A stretch of DNA of 64,000 nucleotides, taken from assembly GCF_004798865.1 (NCBI RefSeq), contig NW_025336481.1, positions 4,845,550-4,909,549 on the forward strand, read 5' to 3'. Of the stretch, positions 1 to 19,620 are shown piece by piece. This DNA is from Varanus komodoensis (lineage: Eukaryota > Chordata > Lepidosauria > Squamata > Varanidae). Numbering within the stretch: position 1 is the stretch's first letter; each line of letters opens with the position of its first letter. The notes beneath the pieces were generated by a model. The model ran no database searches. It saw nothing but the letters and a program-made list of their open reading frames with translations, and was not told where the DNA came from. Both the position numbers and the translations under genes were made by a program.

Positions 1-950
1 AGGAGGCGGCGAGCTGCTTGCTCTCCCCCATTAAACGGTTCTAATATCTGCACATTACCCTTATGCCCTCCCTCCCTGACTATGTTTTCTTTTTGTTGCT
101 GCTTTTACTATTACGCTCAATTTAAACTTTTTTTGGTAAGCCAATTTGTAAGCATACGCTGGATAAATGGACAACCCTTTCATAACAGAAGGCAGAGCTT
201 CTCCACAGTTGATCTTTCCTTCTCCTTCCCACTCCTCTCTTTACCATCTCATGTCTTCTCCGTGGTAAAGGGGCTGGCCCTCCCCGCCAGGACTTCATAA
301 CCTCTCTCCCCTGCCCTTTGTCTCATTCTTCCCATTTTTTAGATCTCTTGTGGTTCCCCAGCCAACTATTCCTTCTTTTCTGCCCCTTACTTCTCGTAAG
401 GACCTAGAAATTCTCTTTTCCATCCAGCGCACCCACATCTCCAGCACTATAAATATAAAGCAGTCCATCCTAGCCCCTTGATAACAGAAACAACCAGCTC
501 TTTCTCAGTGAGAATCTGCAGTGCATTTCCTTCCACTCCAGCCTCATTCTGCAATATAATGAACATAAAACCGTGGTTCTCCCTCACTCCCTTTTTCCCA
601 ACTTTGTGGCAGTAGAGTCACCCACCTCTCCATAATTCCCCATCTGCTAGCACTCTTCAGAAGAACAGTTACAAAATGCTATTTTTGCTCCTGTATCCCT
701 TTTGATAATCTCTCCATCTCTAGTAGGTGTTAAGTATCAGTCAATCCCTTCCTCTCCATAAGCCACCTCAGATCAGGAGATCCCTCTCCATGCCCTTTTT
801 ACTATCACTCACAGTCTGTAGGGCAGTGGGTGCAAAACCTGACCCTCCCCACCTCTCCTCCTCCAGCTTTATGGTAATAGGGTCACTCGACATACCCCTT
901 AATTATTAGATTCCACCACTTGCCATGGCTAGTAGGGGGCCTAAGATTTA
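1..950. repeat. Pyrimidine-rich, decayed tandem-like repeat
   Basis: The top strand is strongly C/T-rich. Related blocks recur at roughly 270-300 base spacing: ATAACAGAA near 183 and 482, and a block of the type TTTRTGGYARTAGRGTCAC near 603 and 864, with a weaker relative near 260. Several copies are followed by a run of short CTCC-type words. The copies are too diverged for unit borders to be drawn by eye. No open coding exon or known transposon family was recognised. It may be an old minisatellite or the remains of a repeat family. Confidence 0.3.
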
Positions 951-1589
951 GCACGTTCAGTAATGTAATACCTTCTGTCACTGCAGGTACTGGATCCCTT
1001 TCTTCCATAGGAAACTATCTTACAGTGAGTCAGATGCATAGTGCATGTAACTCAGTATTGTTGACCCAGACTTGGCAACAACTTTCCAAATCTTAAGGCA
1101 GGCATGTTTCTCACCCTCGTTTTTCTGGGCTTTCTAACTGCCAAGTATGTGCTCTACGCTTTAGCTGTGGCCTCCTGCCCCTACCAGAGTTGAGTGTCTC
1201 CTTCCTCCCCTTATAAATGAGGATCTTGTGGTTATCATTCCTTCCTGCTCCGATTTAACACTGCTGTTCTTTGCCACTCTGCACACATACACAGCTACCC
1301 ATTTTAGGCCTCGAGACTCCTGCCTCTGTGTTAATGAACTCACTCTGCAGTTTCTCTGTACCTGTGATTATGAGCTCCTTGTGTGCCCCATTTTCCACAG
1401 CAATGGGGAATATATAACTCTGCATCCCCACAAATTCTTGCAATAGGATTTTGGTTTCTGCCTGCATTCCCATCAAATTGGAATGTCAGATCTTCATTCT
1501 CCCCCTTCTTTTCCTCCTCCATCTACCGTAACAAGGCTTTCTTTCCCCTATTTTCTCTCCCCTGCCTGTCCATGGGGCAGGGGGTCATA

Positions 1590-1690
1590 TTTGTTTATTC
1601 AGAATATTTGTGTACTGCCCAGTATTATCTGATGGCTTCCCATAATAAAGCATTAAACTACAGTAAACTAAACAATCACTAAAACAGCCA
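1590..1690 (-). repeat. L2/CR1-like LINE 3' end fragment
   Basis: Read on the minus strand this resembles an L2-type 3' end. It has an A-rich stretch with TTTAGTTTACTG, then a unit like GGAAGCCATCAGATAATACTG, then CAGTACACAAATATTCTGAATAAA. The top-strand words TTTATTCAGAATATTTGTGTACTGCCCAG are typical of inverted L2 tails in reptile genomes. The copy is short and old. Confidence 0.4.
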
Positions 1691-4600
1691 AAAAAGCGAA
1701 TTAAAAGGCTTTTGTCCAGCTGCCCTCATTACAGGGCTTTGGGTCAGTTTCCCTCATGAGAATGTGCTTTCTGCTTATGAAGTTAGGAGGATCAGTATTC
1801 GCACCACTGCACCCAGCAATATAATTTCTTTTCTCTCTAGAGGAAACAGATTCAGAAGTAGATGAGCATTCCATTTTTTTAAAGCCCTACAAGCCTTTCT
1901 GGTTACAGCGAATTCTATTACAGCAAATTCCGCTGTAGAAATTAGAAATAATTAAGAGTCCTCGCTTGCCCCACCATAACAAGGCCTTTGCCTCCACCAT
2001 CTCTGAATAAACAGCAGCAGCTTGAAAAGTTGGTGTGTGCTTTGAAATCTGAGTGTTTTCCTCACTCCTGGAACATGAACTAAGCTTTGAGCACAAAAAG
2101 TATTTTCAGGTGGCGTCTTGTGACTATCCAGGTGCGCTTGCAAAGTTCTGTAATTCCACTTCATTTTGCTACCATCGAACGTCCTGGCCTGCGGGCTACA
2201 CAGCAATGTTTTGGCTCTCTGTCTGAAAAAGGCATGGGAAAGATGCCAGAAACTGTAACTGTGATGCCAGAAAGAGAAGTTGAACACACACATCTTTTGG
2301 TAGTGGTAATGCATTTTGAAACTAGGGTGTCTGCAGCAGGTTTTGGCTGCAAAACGAGAACTGTTCTGTGCTGTGGGAAGAGAACCGTTCTGTTCATTAC
2401 CACCCTCATGCCGCCTTCCCAGTGCTATGCAGTTCTTCAGAGTTAGGACAATGTAAACAGGAGACCTTGTTTTCAGTAAGTGTGCCTGGACTTGGCTGCA
2501 GACCAGCTATCTCTTGTAGAGGCACAACAGGCCTGCTAATAACCCTGTAACTGGACTGCAGCCAGGTCAGAGGGTAGCCCGCTTCTATCAGGAAACTCTT
2601 TAACTTTGTACTTCTGTCATTTGGTGCGCAGCAGAAAGCGAATGGAAATTAACCAGTTCATGGTCCCTGTGTGTGTGCCTTACTAAGAATCCATGAGGGA
2701 GACTTCGCAGGGGAGGGAGGTAAAGTTTGCAAGGGTTACGTGTCCCTAGGCTGTGTTTCAGTTGGGAGTGAAAACTACGGTGCTGTGGGAAGGTAGATTT
2801 TGAGAAGCTGGAACAGGTCCTATGTCTACAGCCAATACATCTGCAGAAATGTATGGGGTTCACAGGCCATGGTCTCTGCATACCAGTTACTGGTGAACTG
2901 TGGGGGGGGGGGGGCTATTATCTTCTTGCCCTCCGTATGGGCTTCCTTGGTGCATCTGGCTAGCCATAGCGGGAAATCAGTTTCGGGACTCTCTCAGCAG
3001 GAGGTTCTTCCATTGGGTGCCCGCTTAGCTGTGCAGGCTAATCCACAGAGATACTGCTCCAAATGCCAGTGCAGTTGAGACACAATTGGCTGTGCTGGAA
3101 ACACACCCTGCCTCTTCTTTTTTTTTCTGAAAGTAGAAGGAAAAGATCAGGCTGTGGGCTTTGACACTCCTGCTCATACAGGAGACAACGAAACCCAGCC
3201 GTGGGCCTAATTGTGTGTTTAGCTGCTAGGAGAACACCAGTGGGCATTGTGCAATGCGGAGAACGTTCCTGGGGCAGGTATGATTCCGGGCTGCCTCTGC
3301 TGTGCCCATCTCGTCCACAGCACAGCCTTTGCCAGACAGTCCCAAGTTCTGCACAGACTCCATTAAGAAGTTGTCCAGAGCATGTAGATTGTGCAAGCAT
3401 ATGCATAGCAGGCATAATTTAGAAGGTGAATAATTTTCAAAATAGACTTCATTGAAAGTTTGAGTTGATGGTATCAAAGTTGAGCAATGCTAGCAATATT
3501 TACATGCAGCCACTTTGTTTCAACAAATAGGTAGGTTTATGCAGGGATGCTCCTACTCCCCCATGCCTTGTTTGGCTCTTGCAGTATATTCTGGTTTTAT
3601 TCACACATTTTTGATGTATACAGGTTGGGCATTGTCTGCGCTGAACACATGTAACAGTGAAGCTGAGGCAGAACATTCTGAACTAAGAGCAAACACTAAA
3701 TCTGCCATTTCGGCAGTTCTTGACAGAAAAGCATGGTGCTCTAAATAAAAATTTGCATTGTGCTCTTCCTGTATAGAAAATTAGCAGTCTGCGGAGAACT
3801 AGACAGTTTGGGCATTGCAAATTATGTTTTAATAATTAGAGTTGGCTTTTTAAAAGGCTGGTATTGTCCAAAGACTGTTGAATATTAAATCAGTGGTGCA
3901 GTGGCTGTATTGTGTACACATTAGAGCAGCTTTGTCCTCCATATTTTGGGGAGGGACTACAATTCCCAAGATTCCTGGTCTTTGATTAAACTGGCTAAGG
4001 CTAACAGGAACTGGATTCCATTACATACAGATGGTACCAGGTGGTGAAGGCTGCATCAGATCTAAGACTAATGCTTTGCTTCACGTCTGTTTGCCATTCC
4101 CATAGATTTAACAGTTACAACTGCACATTTCAATGGATTTAAAGCTGGGATTCCAGGATCTCCTTTAAAGATACTTTCAGTTTCTGCAGGAGGATTTTGT
4201 TTTTTACTTCTTTCTTTAACCTTCATGCCAAATTGCTATTTTCAAATTGGCCAGTTGGTAGAGAGCATTTTTCAATCCAGAGTCTGGATTTCAGTGTGAG
4301 AAAGGTCTTTCAGGGCCACCTTCCATTGGGCGCAGAAACAAGGTGTACGTTGCCAAAGGTCAGCATGTCTGAGGCCAAATGTGCTCCTACCCATTCAGAA
4401 ATAAGCAGGATGAGCCCCTGCATGTTTATGCAGAATGAAATGTAAACATGAGCTGCATGTCTGCTCACAAGAAGAGCCAAGTCTTTTGTTTGTCTGCCCA
4501 TAAGAAGCAGGAAACACCCCAGAAGTAAATAAGACTGAATCACTCAGCAGCTTCTTCCCCGGTCCTGCCCCTTCTTCCCTGCAGGAAAAAGCTCTTATCT

Positions 4601-5506
4601 CCAATGAGCAACTGAGCAGAGGTAAGAGCTAATTTCAGAGAAATGAAGCTTTTCTCAGGGCTCACCAGGGGATGCAGCCTGGGCAAGAAGTTAATACAAG
4701 GGTGTGTCCATCCTGTAAGCTCAGAAATTCCTCATGCTTCTCCTTACGCTCTTGCATTAAAAATATTGATTCTCTGTAAAGCATGCAGCCATGCGTGCCA
4801 GCATAGGATTTTAGGCATATTCTCTTTTATTCACTACTGCTGTCTTCCTCGCACTTATGTTCAGTCAAGCACAATAAGTTAGCTTGGATCCTGGTTATCT
4901 CAGGAAAATTCTCCAAAATGAGATGGGAGGCTTACATGAGAAGTCATGGAGTCATTAATCGTTAAAGAAAAGTTCCTTTTCCAGGAAAGTCCAGTGGAAT
5001 AACACAGAGGGGAATTTGGGTTTCTTCCTTAGTCAAACAAAAGGGACTCGGAAACATTTTTCCACCTCCCGTTTTGGAGCAAATTGTTCCACCAAAACCA
5101 CACTAGCTGCAGGAATCAGTCTGAAACTTTTCTGGCAATAAGGCCCACCTAGCTGTGGCACTTAGAAAACCAACAAGGTCTCTGTGCTTGAAAGAACTCA
5201 CTGCCAACTAAAATCCATGGTTCCATATCCAGAAACAAATTGTCTGATAAAGCCTTAAAAAGTGTTTGTCATGGTCACTGGTGTGTAACATCAAAAGACT
5301 TTTTCATTGGTCTAATGAATTTACCCAATTCTTTCAAGAGGAAATCCCCACATTTTGAAGACGAAAGTGACAAAGGAGAGAGTAAAACTGGCGATATTTG
5401 TGTAGGTAGAAATGTTTCCACTCTGTCTTCTCTAGAACGCATTTTGCATATAGTTTGTGTCCTCTAGACTCTTTTGCAGAACAGCTTCGTTCGATCAGGA
5501 TAATGA

Positions 5507-11677
<6,171 letters not shown>

Positions 11678-13489
11678 GGCCATTGTCAGCATACAGCAGA
11701 GAGGTAGGCAGGACATTAAAACACTGCGTAGGGCTTGACCAATGTTTGCCACTTGCTTGCCTGTTAATGTGACCACGCATGGTGGGGAAGCTGGCCAGGG
11801 AATGTGGCTGCCACGTTCTTAAAACACGATACCATTTTTCAGATTCTTTCCCTTGGTTTGCGTGCTCCGGTTTTGTCCTCCTCCCATGGCAGGGAGCAGA
11901 GCGGGGACAGGCTGGCAGCAGCCGCTTCTGCTGCTTCCTGAAATGAAGATTTCATTCAGTAGAAAAGAAAAAGAAAAAACGACAACCTTGCCGAGACACC
12001 TGTGGATATCTCACCTGTGTTCTTTTGCTGAGTGACCATTTCAGAAGTTACTTTGGGCAACTCCTAAATGAAGCTGCTTCACCCTAAAAGAGCAAAGCAG
12101 CACAATAGTATAATCTGACCTGGTAAGCCTTGCCCCTAAAAGTAAAAAAATCCCACCAAATTCACAATATTGGCAAAAGGCATTGAATATGGGGTTGGCA
12201 TATGTTGAGTGCCCAATTAAAGCTGTTTTTTTTTCATCAGCAGGGACTCTAGGGAAAACTTTCTTCATGGGAGAGTAACACTCCCCAGAGAATCAGTGTG
12301 ATCTCCGAAAGATTCATCAGGAGAATTCCTGTTTGGTACATGAGTGAGAAAAAGGCTGTGTGTGCTTCAAAAAGGAAACAACCAAAACGGCAGCACTTTC
12401 TGCTGCAGAAGTCCTTCCCCCCTGCTTTAAACTTGATTGCGTACATACTTGCTCATTTTATCCAGTTTGTGGTTACATTCTCTGAAAGAAGAAAAGTAGA
12501 GGGGAAGGAAACGCAGCTACTGTTTCCTTCTGAGGGTCTGTTGCATGAGTGCTAAGCCAGATAGGTAATGTGGCAGCTGCGAAGATTGTTCTGAAGCTAG
12601 TTTTCTGGGCAGATGGTTGTGTTCTCTCAGAGGGTGTCCAGAAATTGGAATCAATTAAATAAAATTGTCAGTGGCTGGGTGCGTTGCCATGTCTGTGCCC
12701 CAGCAGGGACCTCTGAAGCAGAAAAAGGGCTGGAAGACTCTTTCTGTAGGGTTTTTCCTACATGAAATATGATTGCCGCCAAAATCATCTTTGTTTGTTT
12801 TTCCTGTTTGGAACCAATTTCACCAATATGCTTTAGTTTGATAGTACAAGAGGCTGTGTTAGACTGTGGAGCATCCACTTAAGTAGGATTTTAGCCTTGA
12901 ACTCTGAAGCAAGAAAAGAAAGAAGAGTGTATCTTGTGAAAATGTTGTGTTTCCACCCAGCTGGGAGGAACTGGGGTGAAACATCAAATATTGCCACACG
13001 ATACTTTTTAATCCCTTTTTTATTTCCTTTAGAATTGCCTACTTTGGTTAACTTAAAGTTTTCCTCTCTTTAAGTGACAAAGACAAGTTAGGATTGTCCA
13101 GTATAGCAGATGGCCATCTTTCACATATCTGTGTTTAAATTCATACTTCAGGATGCAAGCATCTTTCAAGCCCAGGCCCATAGTATAGAACAGGTAACCC
13201 CAGGCTGTACACAATAGAGCAATGTGGTATTACGATGCACCAGAGACTTGGTTAGCTCTTGCTTTGCAGTCTGCCCAGGGCCACGTGCAGCCCAGAAAGT
13301 AGCTGTACCCGTGTTCCTGTGGCATCCGAGGTTTTAAGGCAGTGATGGCTGATCTTTCACACAACTTAGACCCCATTTTGTACCTGTGAGTTAAAGATGT
13401 GTCTTCCCTCTGAAGTAAAAGATGTAACTTAACACACAAAGCTGTCTGTTAAAATCCCCGTCCCTTTCTCTATCCTGTGAGCAATGCTT

Positions 13490-13640
13490 TAAACAACTTC
13501 CGATTCCATATGAAGCTGCCTTGTACCGATCCCGGCTGTGCATGCATTCGGGCCAGCGACGTCTTCTGTGGCTGGCCACAACTCTCCCAAGTCTTGCGTG
13601 GTGTGTGTCTTTCCCATGGCAAATGCCGTTTGCATCATCC
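13490..13640 (-). repeat. tRNA-derived SINE, reversed
   Basis: The top strand begins with CCATATGAAGCTGCCTTGTACCGA. This is the reverse complement of the SINE end TCxGTACAAGGCAGCTTCATATGG seen in reptile tRNA SINEs of the same family as the copy in PCMTD2 intron 2. The distal part (head of the SINE) is poorly kept. Confidence 0.6.
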
Positions 13641-14401
13641 ACAGAGCAGCTTGCCAGAGGAGCTGCCAAATTTGCCTCCCTGATTTTAATTTAATCTTCT
13701 AAAACTTTGGTAAACAAGCTTCTTGGAGGTCACCGTCACATCTGTCCTGAAGTGAGGCACACTTTCCGTTAACGGTGTTTCTGGCTTCTTTCCCGCATCG
13801 CTTTATCAAAGATGCTGTGAAGGGTTTTCTTCATCAACTTGTCCTGTTTTTAATTACTTAGGATTCTCTTTCAAAACTGCATAGAAAAATAGTGTCTTGT
13901 AGCCTTGCCTTGCTTTGGTTGAAAGATACAAGTAGAAGCAATTGTGATCTATCCAGTAGCATTTTCGATACACAAAGGTAATGTGTGGGTGGGCACACAG
14001 CGTAACTGAAATAACATAGGCTGTAGCTTTTGTGACGGAAGGGGAATTACAGTGTGGCATTCATATACACCAGCATCTACACACTGTTGATTCCAGTCAG
14101 TGGATGTTCTTAGTAAACTAACTTGTACCTGCTGACATTATTTTTTGTGATCTATGTAAACCCCTTTTTCTCCCCCGTAAATGGCCTACCATTTGCAGTT
14201 TCACCTATCTGCGTTTTAAGCCCGAGGTTGTTATTTCATAGCTTTTGATAGGATTTGCAGAAGGAGACGATATGCCATAAGTTTTGCTTTAGTGTGGTAT
14301 CTAAAGATGTAAATAGCTATAAACATGAAGATCAGAAAAACATGCTTTCTGAGGCATGGAGAAATGTCAGAAGCAGGTGATTTAAATACAAATTTTATCA
14401 A

Positions 14402-14440
14402 AATAAATGTCTGTGTCAATAAACATGGTCCCACTTTAAG
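14402..14440 (+). terminator. PCMTD2: Candidate PCMTD2 poly(A) signals
   Basis: AATAAATG and CAATAAACATGG lie 17 bases apart, with T/GT-rich sequence 20-40 bases downstream. They stand just before a CR1 insertion. Read-through to or use of the earlier AATAAA at 12,658 is equally possible. Confidence 0.45.
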
Positions 14441-14593
14441 TCTGTTTCACTATTGCTTGTGTTTGATCTTGAGAACCCGTCGCAGCTGGCCTGCCACTTG
14501 TAGGGAATGCATGGAAGAGATGTTGAGGGGAAGCAGGGGTCACTGCACAGGTTCTGCGGGACGGCAGTAACACTGCGTGAGGTTGGAAGGTGA

Positions 14594-14957
14594 ATGCTGA
14601 AAATGGGGGAAGAGAACAGGGACATGATGTCCCTCTGTGAGTACCTCAAAGGCTGTCACAAAGAGGAAGGTCAAGATCTCTTCTTGCTGATGCCAGAAGA
14701 GTGTAGGATGCGGAATAATCAGTTCAAGTTGCGACAACCCAGATTCAGGCTGGACATCAGGAAAAGCTTCCTCACAGTCAGGGCAATACGGCAGTGGAAC
14801 CAGCTGCCTGGAGAGGGGGTGGGCTCTCCCGCACTGGAGACACTCAAACTGGACAGCCATCTGAGTGGGGTGGTGTAACACGGTGTCCTGCAACAGCAGG
14901 GGTTTGGACTCGATGGCCTTCATGGCTCCTTCCAACTCTTCTATAATTCTATGTGAA
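14594..14957 (+). mobile_element. CR1 LINE 3' end
   Basis: It holds the typical CR1 terminal series: AGATTCAGGCTGGACATCAGG, AAAAGCTTCCTCACAGTCAGGGC, GTGGAACCAGCTGCCTGGAGAGG, TTGGACTCGATGGCC and a final CCTTCCAACTCTTCTATAATTCTATG. The terminal ATTCTATG unit is the CR1 3' signature. It is a truncated copy, moderately old. Confidence 0.9.
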
Positions 14958-16370
14958 ATAGGTGTGCACTCTTCCCACCCACCTCATCCTTAATGCACTC
15001 CTGGATTTGAAGAATTGATCACTCGTTAGTGCCATGTTTTGTTTTCCGTGGTACTCGGCATGGTTGGTTCCTTAGTGCAGTTCTTTAAACAATGCTCAGC
15101 TTAGTTTCTTGCCAATGAGCAAAGGAGTGCAGACTAACTGCCAACATATTGACCGAGTTCATATGTCATTTCCTGGTTCACTTAATCCAGGAATTGTGGG
15201 ACAATTAGACCATGTCAGCCATACACTTCTTGTTTCTGCTTTAAATTAACCCAGGAACGTTGTATTCCTGGATTTCTTTTTCATGACATGCAAAGCGGGG
15301 ACTCTGGGTTCTTTTTGGATTAATATAGATAATTAAATGCATTTAAGTACATTTAGTGAAAATAAAGTATCAGGCAATACTCCCATCCCTTGATGGAAAG
15401 TAGAGTATCTCAGAAGCCTTTCTTGCCACTAGGGGGTGCTCTTTTCCAAGCTATTCTAGGAATCCTCCCGGAAGAGCAACTTCCAGCTGAGGTTGTCCTT
15501 GGTTTTTAAACTTGTGCCAAGGAAAACAAACAGCAGATTGTTTGAGATTTGTCATGTGGGCCTATGAGCAGCAAGGTCTCCAGTGTCAGGCTAGAAAGTA
15601 AAATTGTTTTTACCACTATGTGGGATGTGTGGTTTTCATTTTCATCAGCACCAGGTGGTCCGTGGGATTAATCTCTCCTCCACAAGGAGAGGTGTAGTTC
15701 TGTCATTTTAGGATAGCTGTCTCTGAAGCTGCATTTTCTGATATGCTCTTCCTGAACCTACTTGTGTTTTAAATGCCTTGCCCTCAAATGTGATGATGGT
15801 ACACACCCATGCTGTACAATTGGTAGGTGAGGAAATGCTTGGATTTTTGGAATGATCTGAAGTAGATCAGCAAGGATTTCCAACTTCTAATTGCTCAGCA
15901 ATAAGAAATTGATTCTGCCCCTGTCTGAGTTACACTGTGGAAATAAGAATCGCTAGCATGAGCAGAGGTGTGTGCAGAAGGACTGAACTTAGTGCAATCC
16001 TGGTCCCCTGGATGTAGAATTCTGTAATTCTTAAGTGTACGTCTTTTGCACCTGGTTTCACTTAAGGATCTGGTAGGGGAAAAAGTAGAGTCCACAAGCT
16101 TGAAGTCTACTCAACCATGGCATAAGGTATATCTACCTAAGATTTAGAGAGAGAACTGCCAAAGGTAGGAGGCAACAGTTAGCTTTCTGATTCTGTCGCT
16201 TATTCACAAGTATGTGTGTACAAGATCAAGCCATGCACACCTCCTTCATGCTCCACATGTGCAAGGAGCAGATACAGTGACAGTAGCGCTACATTGCTCA
16301 TACAAGCAAATCAAGCTGCTGCAGAAGTAAATAAAAGTGTTTCCAGTCCAGAATTAGAGGTGTGTGTACC
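14958..16370. other. Intergenic stretch, nothing recognised
   Basis: No coding exon, RNA gene or clear repeat family could be named on either strand. The composition is A/T-leaning and there is no CpG island. Confidence 0.55.
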
Positions 16371-16379
16371 AGTTCTAGA

Positions 16380-17045
16380 TGGGGTCACTCCCCATGGAAG
16401 ACGTATTGCAGTGGGGGTGCTGCTTGCCCCAGCCCTTGAGAGGTTGGCCAAGAGAGAAGCGGTGGACAAGGGGATCTGCTGCCACCTTTGGCTGATGCAC
16501 CAACTGCAGCACATACTGGGAGCCCCCCGTTTTTGCAATACACTCTTAGTGCCTACTCTGGAAACTGCAACTAGTACAAAACACTGGAGTCAGGTTGGTC
16601 CCTGGATCATCACGAAGAGACCACGTATCCCCCATATTAAAGCCCCTGCACTGGCTGCCAATACATTTCCATATGCAGTACAAGGTGTTGGTAATTCTCT
16701 TTAAAGCCCTTCATGGCCCAGGTCCAAAATACCTTCAGAAGCACTTTTGCTCGTACATTCCACCTCACTCGCTCCTCTGGGGAAAATCTGCTGGAGTTTG
16801 CTTCTGCAAGATTAATATCGGCTACCCAGAGGACAAGGGTCACCCCTAAACTGTTAAATGTCCTGCCCCAAATTGCTCCCTTAAAGAGGGAGTAAAAGAC
16901 ATACCTCTTCCGACAGGCATTCCCAGATTAGTTTTATTTAATAGGTTTTAGTTGAAATTTCAACTATTGTTGGTTTTAATCTCTTGCAAACCACCCAGAG
17001 CCTATGGGAATGGGGCGGTATATAAGAACCTAAATAAATAGTGTT
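16380..17045 (+). mobile_element. L2-type LINE 3' part
   Basis: It has the L2 series ACACTGGAGTCAGG, CCCCTGCACTGGCTGCCAATACA, AAGGTGTTGGTAATTCTCTTTAAAGCC, CTTCATGGCCCAGG, then the 3'UTR end AACCACCCAGAGCCTATGGGAATGGGGCGGTATATAAG and AAATAAATA. It is a truncated, decayed copy in sense orientation. Confidence 0.88.
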
Positions 17046-19490
17046 TGAAACTCCCAAAACTGGCCTACGGAAGGATTCTTTCCTTTTTAATTCCCAGTGG
17101 TGTACTGAGTCAACTCCGTGAACATGAGCAAATGCAGCTGCTGAGTCATTCATGGAAAAAGTTACTGAACCCCACAGTACTTGGTTACCGGTCTCTGGGA
17201 TTTCTTCATGCCCTTAGGCTGGTGGACCACCATTGATTTTCTGTAGCTACTTTGGCTTTAACTTCTTAGTCCTCAACTAAAGTGGCTTCTTAAGTATTGT
17301 AACTTCACTTATTTACAGTATATATAGACAAAAGGTCTGCTTTATGTCACGAATCTGGGAATGCTAAATTAATTACCCCAGCATCTGCTGAAGGCTTGAA
17401 CATTTTGTCTAGATCAGTAAATGCACTGAGGGGTCAACTCTTGGGCAATCTTGCCGTATAAAATGGGCTTTAGAAAATGGACCAAGCTGTGGGCCCAGAT
17501 GTATTTCATTGTGAAGTTACAACCTTCTTGTTGCTCTCATCTCCCTGCCTGTGTTTCATTTTTCCACCACACTATTCCATGCTTTTCATGATCGCAGTGA
17601 GAGTCTTTGCTCCAGCAAGTAGACTCAATTAATATTAGTTAAGGCCCAGAGGCTGGCCATGTGTGAATAATCCCCCAAACTCATGACGGCTGCCCGATTT
17701 GGCACTAGTTGGGCCTTAACTGGAGTAATTTGTTTGGTTTGGGTCACTGCATTCTAAGGAGAGCTAGGAGGAAGAACAGCAGACAGCAAGCAAAAGCAGC
17801 TAAGGGACTGCCAAGTTTGACAAAGACCAGAAGAAATGGCCATTGTGTATATCAAGATCGTTAAGCAACACCGCGATCGCAGTTTCCAGTGATCCGAGAG
17901 CAGGACAGTGCTGCTGTGGGGCAAAAAGGAGCGAGGGTCTGGGGGAGCGGGAGCTGGGCATGGGAGGGCAGCGGGCAGCCCCCTCCTCCCCTCCTCCTGC
18001 AATGGCTCAGACGGCACATGTCCTTCTTCCCATGCAGCAACAAGAGCCTGAGGCAGCAGATTCACAAACGCTTAGGCTATGCTGGCCTTCGCAGTCAATA
18101 TTTATTTTTGGCCCTGCCCGCCCTGGTTCTTCCATTTCTGAAGCAATTTGTCCTTCCGCCTTGTGCAGGTGGCAGAGGAGGGCAGATGATGCTTGTTCTG
18201 TCCACTGCCTTGAAATAAAATGACCCCATGCAGCCGATTTGGCACACCTCAAGCAGTGGCATGTCTTGAGCTGCCTCTACAGGGATGCATCAAAGGAACA
18301 CTTTCTCAGGGAAGGTGCGTTTATCCCACCAGCTGCACAGGGATATTTTAGGGTTGCCTCTGTGTTTCTCTAGGTGGGATGATGCAACACTTTTCCAGGT
18401 ATTTTCCCACGTGCTTTAAGAACCCTGCACCAGTTTGGCCACTTAGCCCAGTATTTTGTGCTCTGATCGGCAGTGTCTCTCCAGAGTTTCAGGCAGAAAA
18501 GGTTCCGCCACCACCTACAACATCCCCCTTTTAAAAGGAGACACGGGGGGGGGGGGGAGCAGGAACCTCATGTATGTGAAGCAAAAACTCTGCCACTGAG
18601 TTATTGCCTGTCCCCTTGTTTGCATGCCAGCCAAGACCTGCTTATCAATTGCCTTTGCATATACATGTCAAGGGAACTATAGCTGGGGTAAGTTTTATTT
18701 TAAGCTACCAGCCCCTTAGGAAATCCCACAGGCTGGACCAGGATGCAGTCAAATTAAGCTCTGGGCAGAGTAACATCTGGAGTTTTCGGAGCCCAACGCT
18801 GCGTCAAGGACAGAAAGCTCTTTTTGTGGTTTAGTCAGTCGATACCGGGTGGCTGCTTAATCCGAAAGTGTGGCTGCAACCTAAAGACCTCCATGGAAGG
18901 ACCATCCTTTGGGAATTTGGGTTGGGGGGGTAGAGGAGAGGGTCCAATAGGTAAGTGCTTCCCGGCATGATGGGGTGATGAGTTTCCACGCTCTGCCAGA
19001 TGTGAGGGACTAGGAACTTGGGAGAGCTGAGTCGAACCCACTAGCCCAGTATCATTGATACTTCCTAGCAGTGAGCGCCTATGTCTTCATGGAAGAGTTT
19101 TGCGGCCCTACCTGGAGATGTCGGAAATCAAATCTGAAACCTTCTGCATGCCAGACCAACAGCTGTGCTGGACAGCAGGAGGAAGGGGTCTCTGTGCACA
19201 CGAGGCTAGGCAAACCTTGGTGAGGTCGCTCAGCTCTCCTCAAAGCAATCTCTGGCTCTCCCATTTTCCCCTGCAAGGCAGCTTTCTCCATCCTTGGGAG
19301 CGTTCAGACCCCCCTGCCACCAAGGGGGAAAGCGAAGAATGCTTGCTCGTCGGGCGAAGAGCCAAGAGCAGAATTCTGCAAAAAAGCAGCCGCTGCGACC
19401 GGCTGCGCCCAAGCAGGGTCGCAGTTTGATTCTCGGACATTGTATGCGCGCTGTGAGCCGGGAGGGTGGGAGTTGGCCCTGTCAAGCTGC
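17046..19490. other. Intergenic stretch with a G run and a SINE scrap
   Basis: No gene was recognised. A 14-base G run lies at about 18,545-18,558. A reversed scrap of the tRNA SINE (CTCTGCCACTGAGTTATTGCC) lies at about 18,585-18,620. Open frames around 17.8-18.2 kb are low-complexity and have no family resemblance. Confidence 0.5.
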
Positions 19491-19620
19491 CTTAACTTAA
19501 TTGGAAACACATGTCTCTGTGTCCCCTCCTCTTCCTCCTCCCCGGCCCTCGAAGCTGGGAAATTTCTGCCTGCTTCTTTGCAGCTCAGAATCGGAGCCAC
19601 TCACCATCCCAGCAAACACC

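Larger units (their letters stand above)
11678..14440 (+). other. PCMTD2: Probable PCMTD2 3' untranslated region
   Basis: No coding sequence follows the stop. AATAAA occurs at 12,658-12,663, and a closely spaced pair lies near 14,402-14,424, followed by a GT-rich stretch (TTGCTTGTGTTTGATCTTG), a typical cleavage context. The human gene also has a 3'UTR of a few kb. A reversed SINE interrupts the stretch at about 13.5 kb. The exact end is inferred. Confidence 0.5.
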
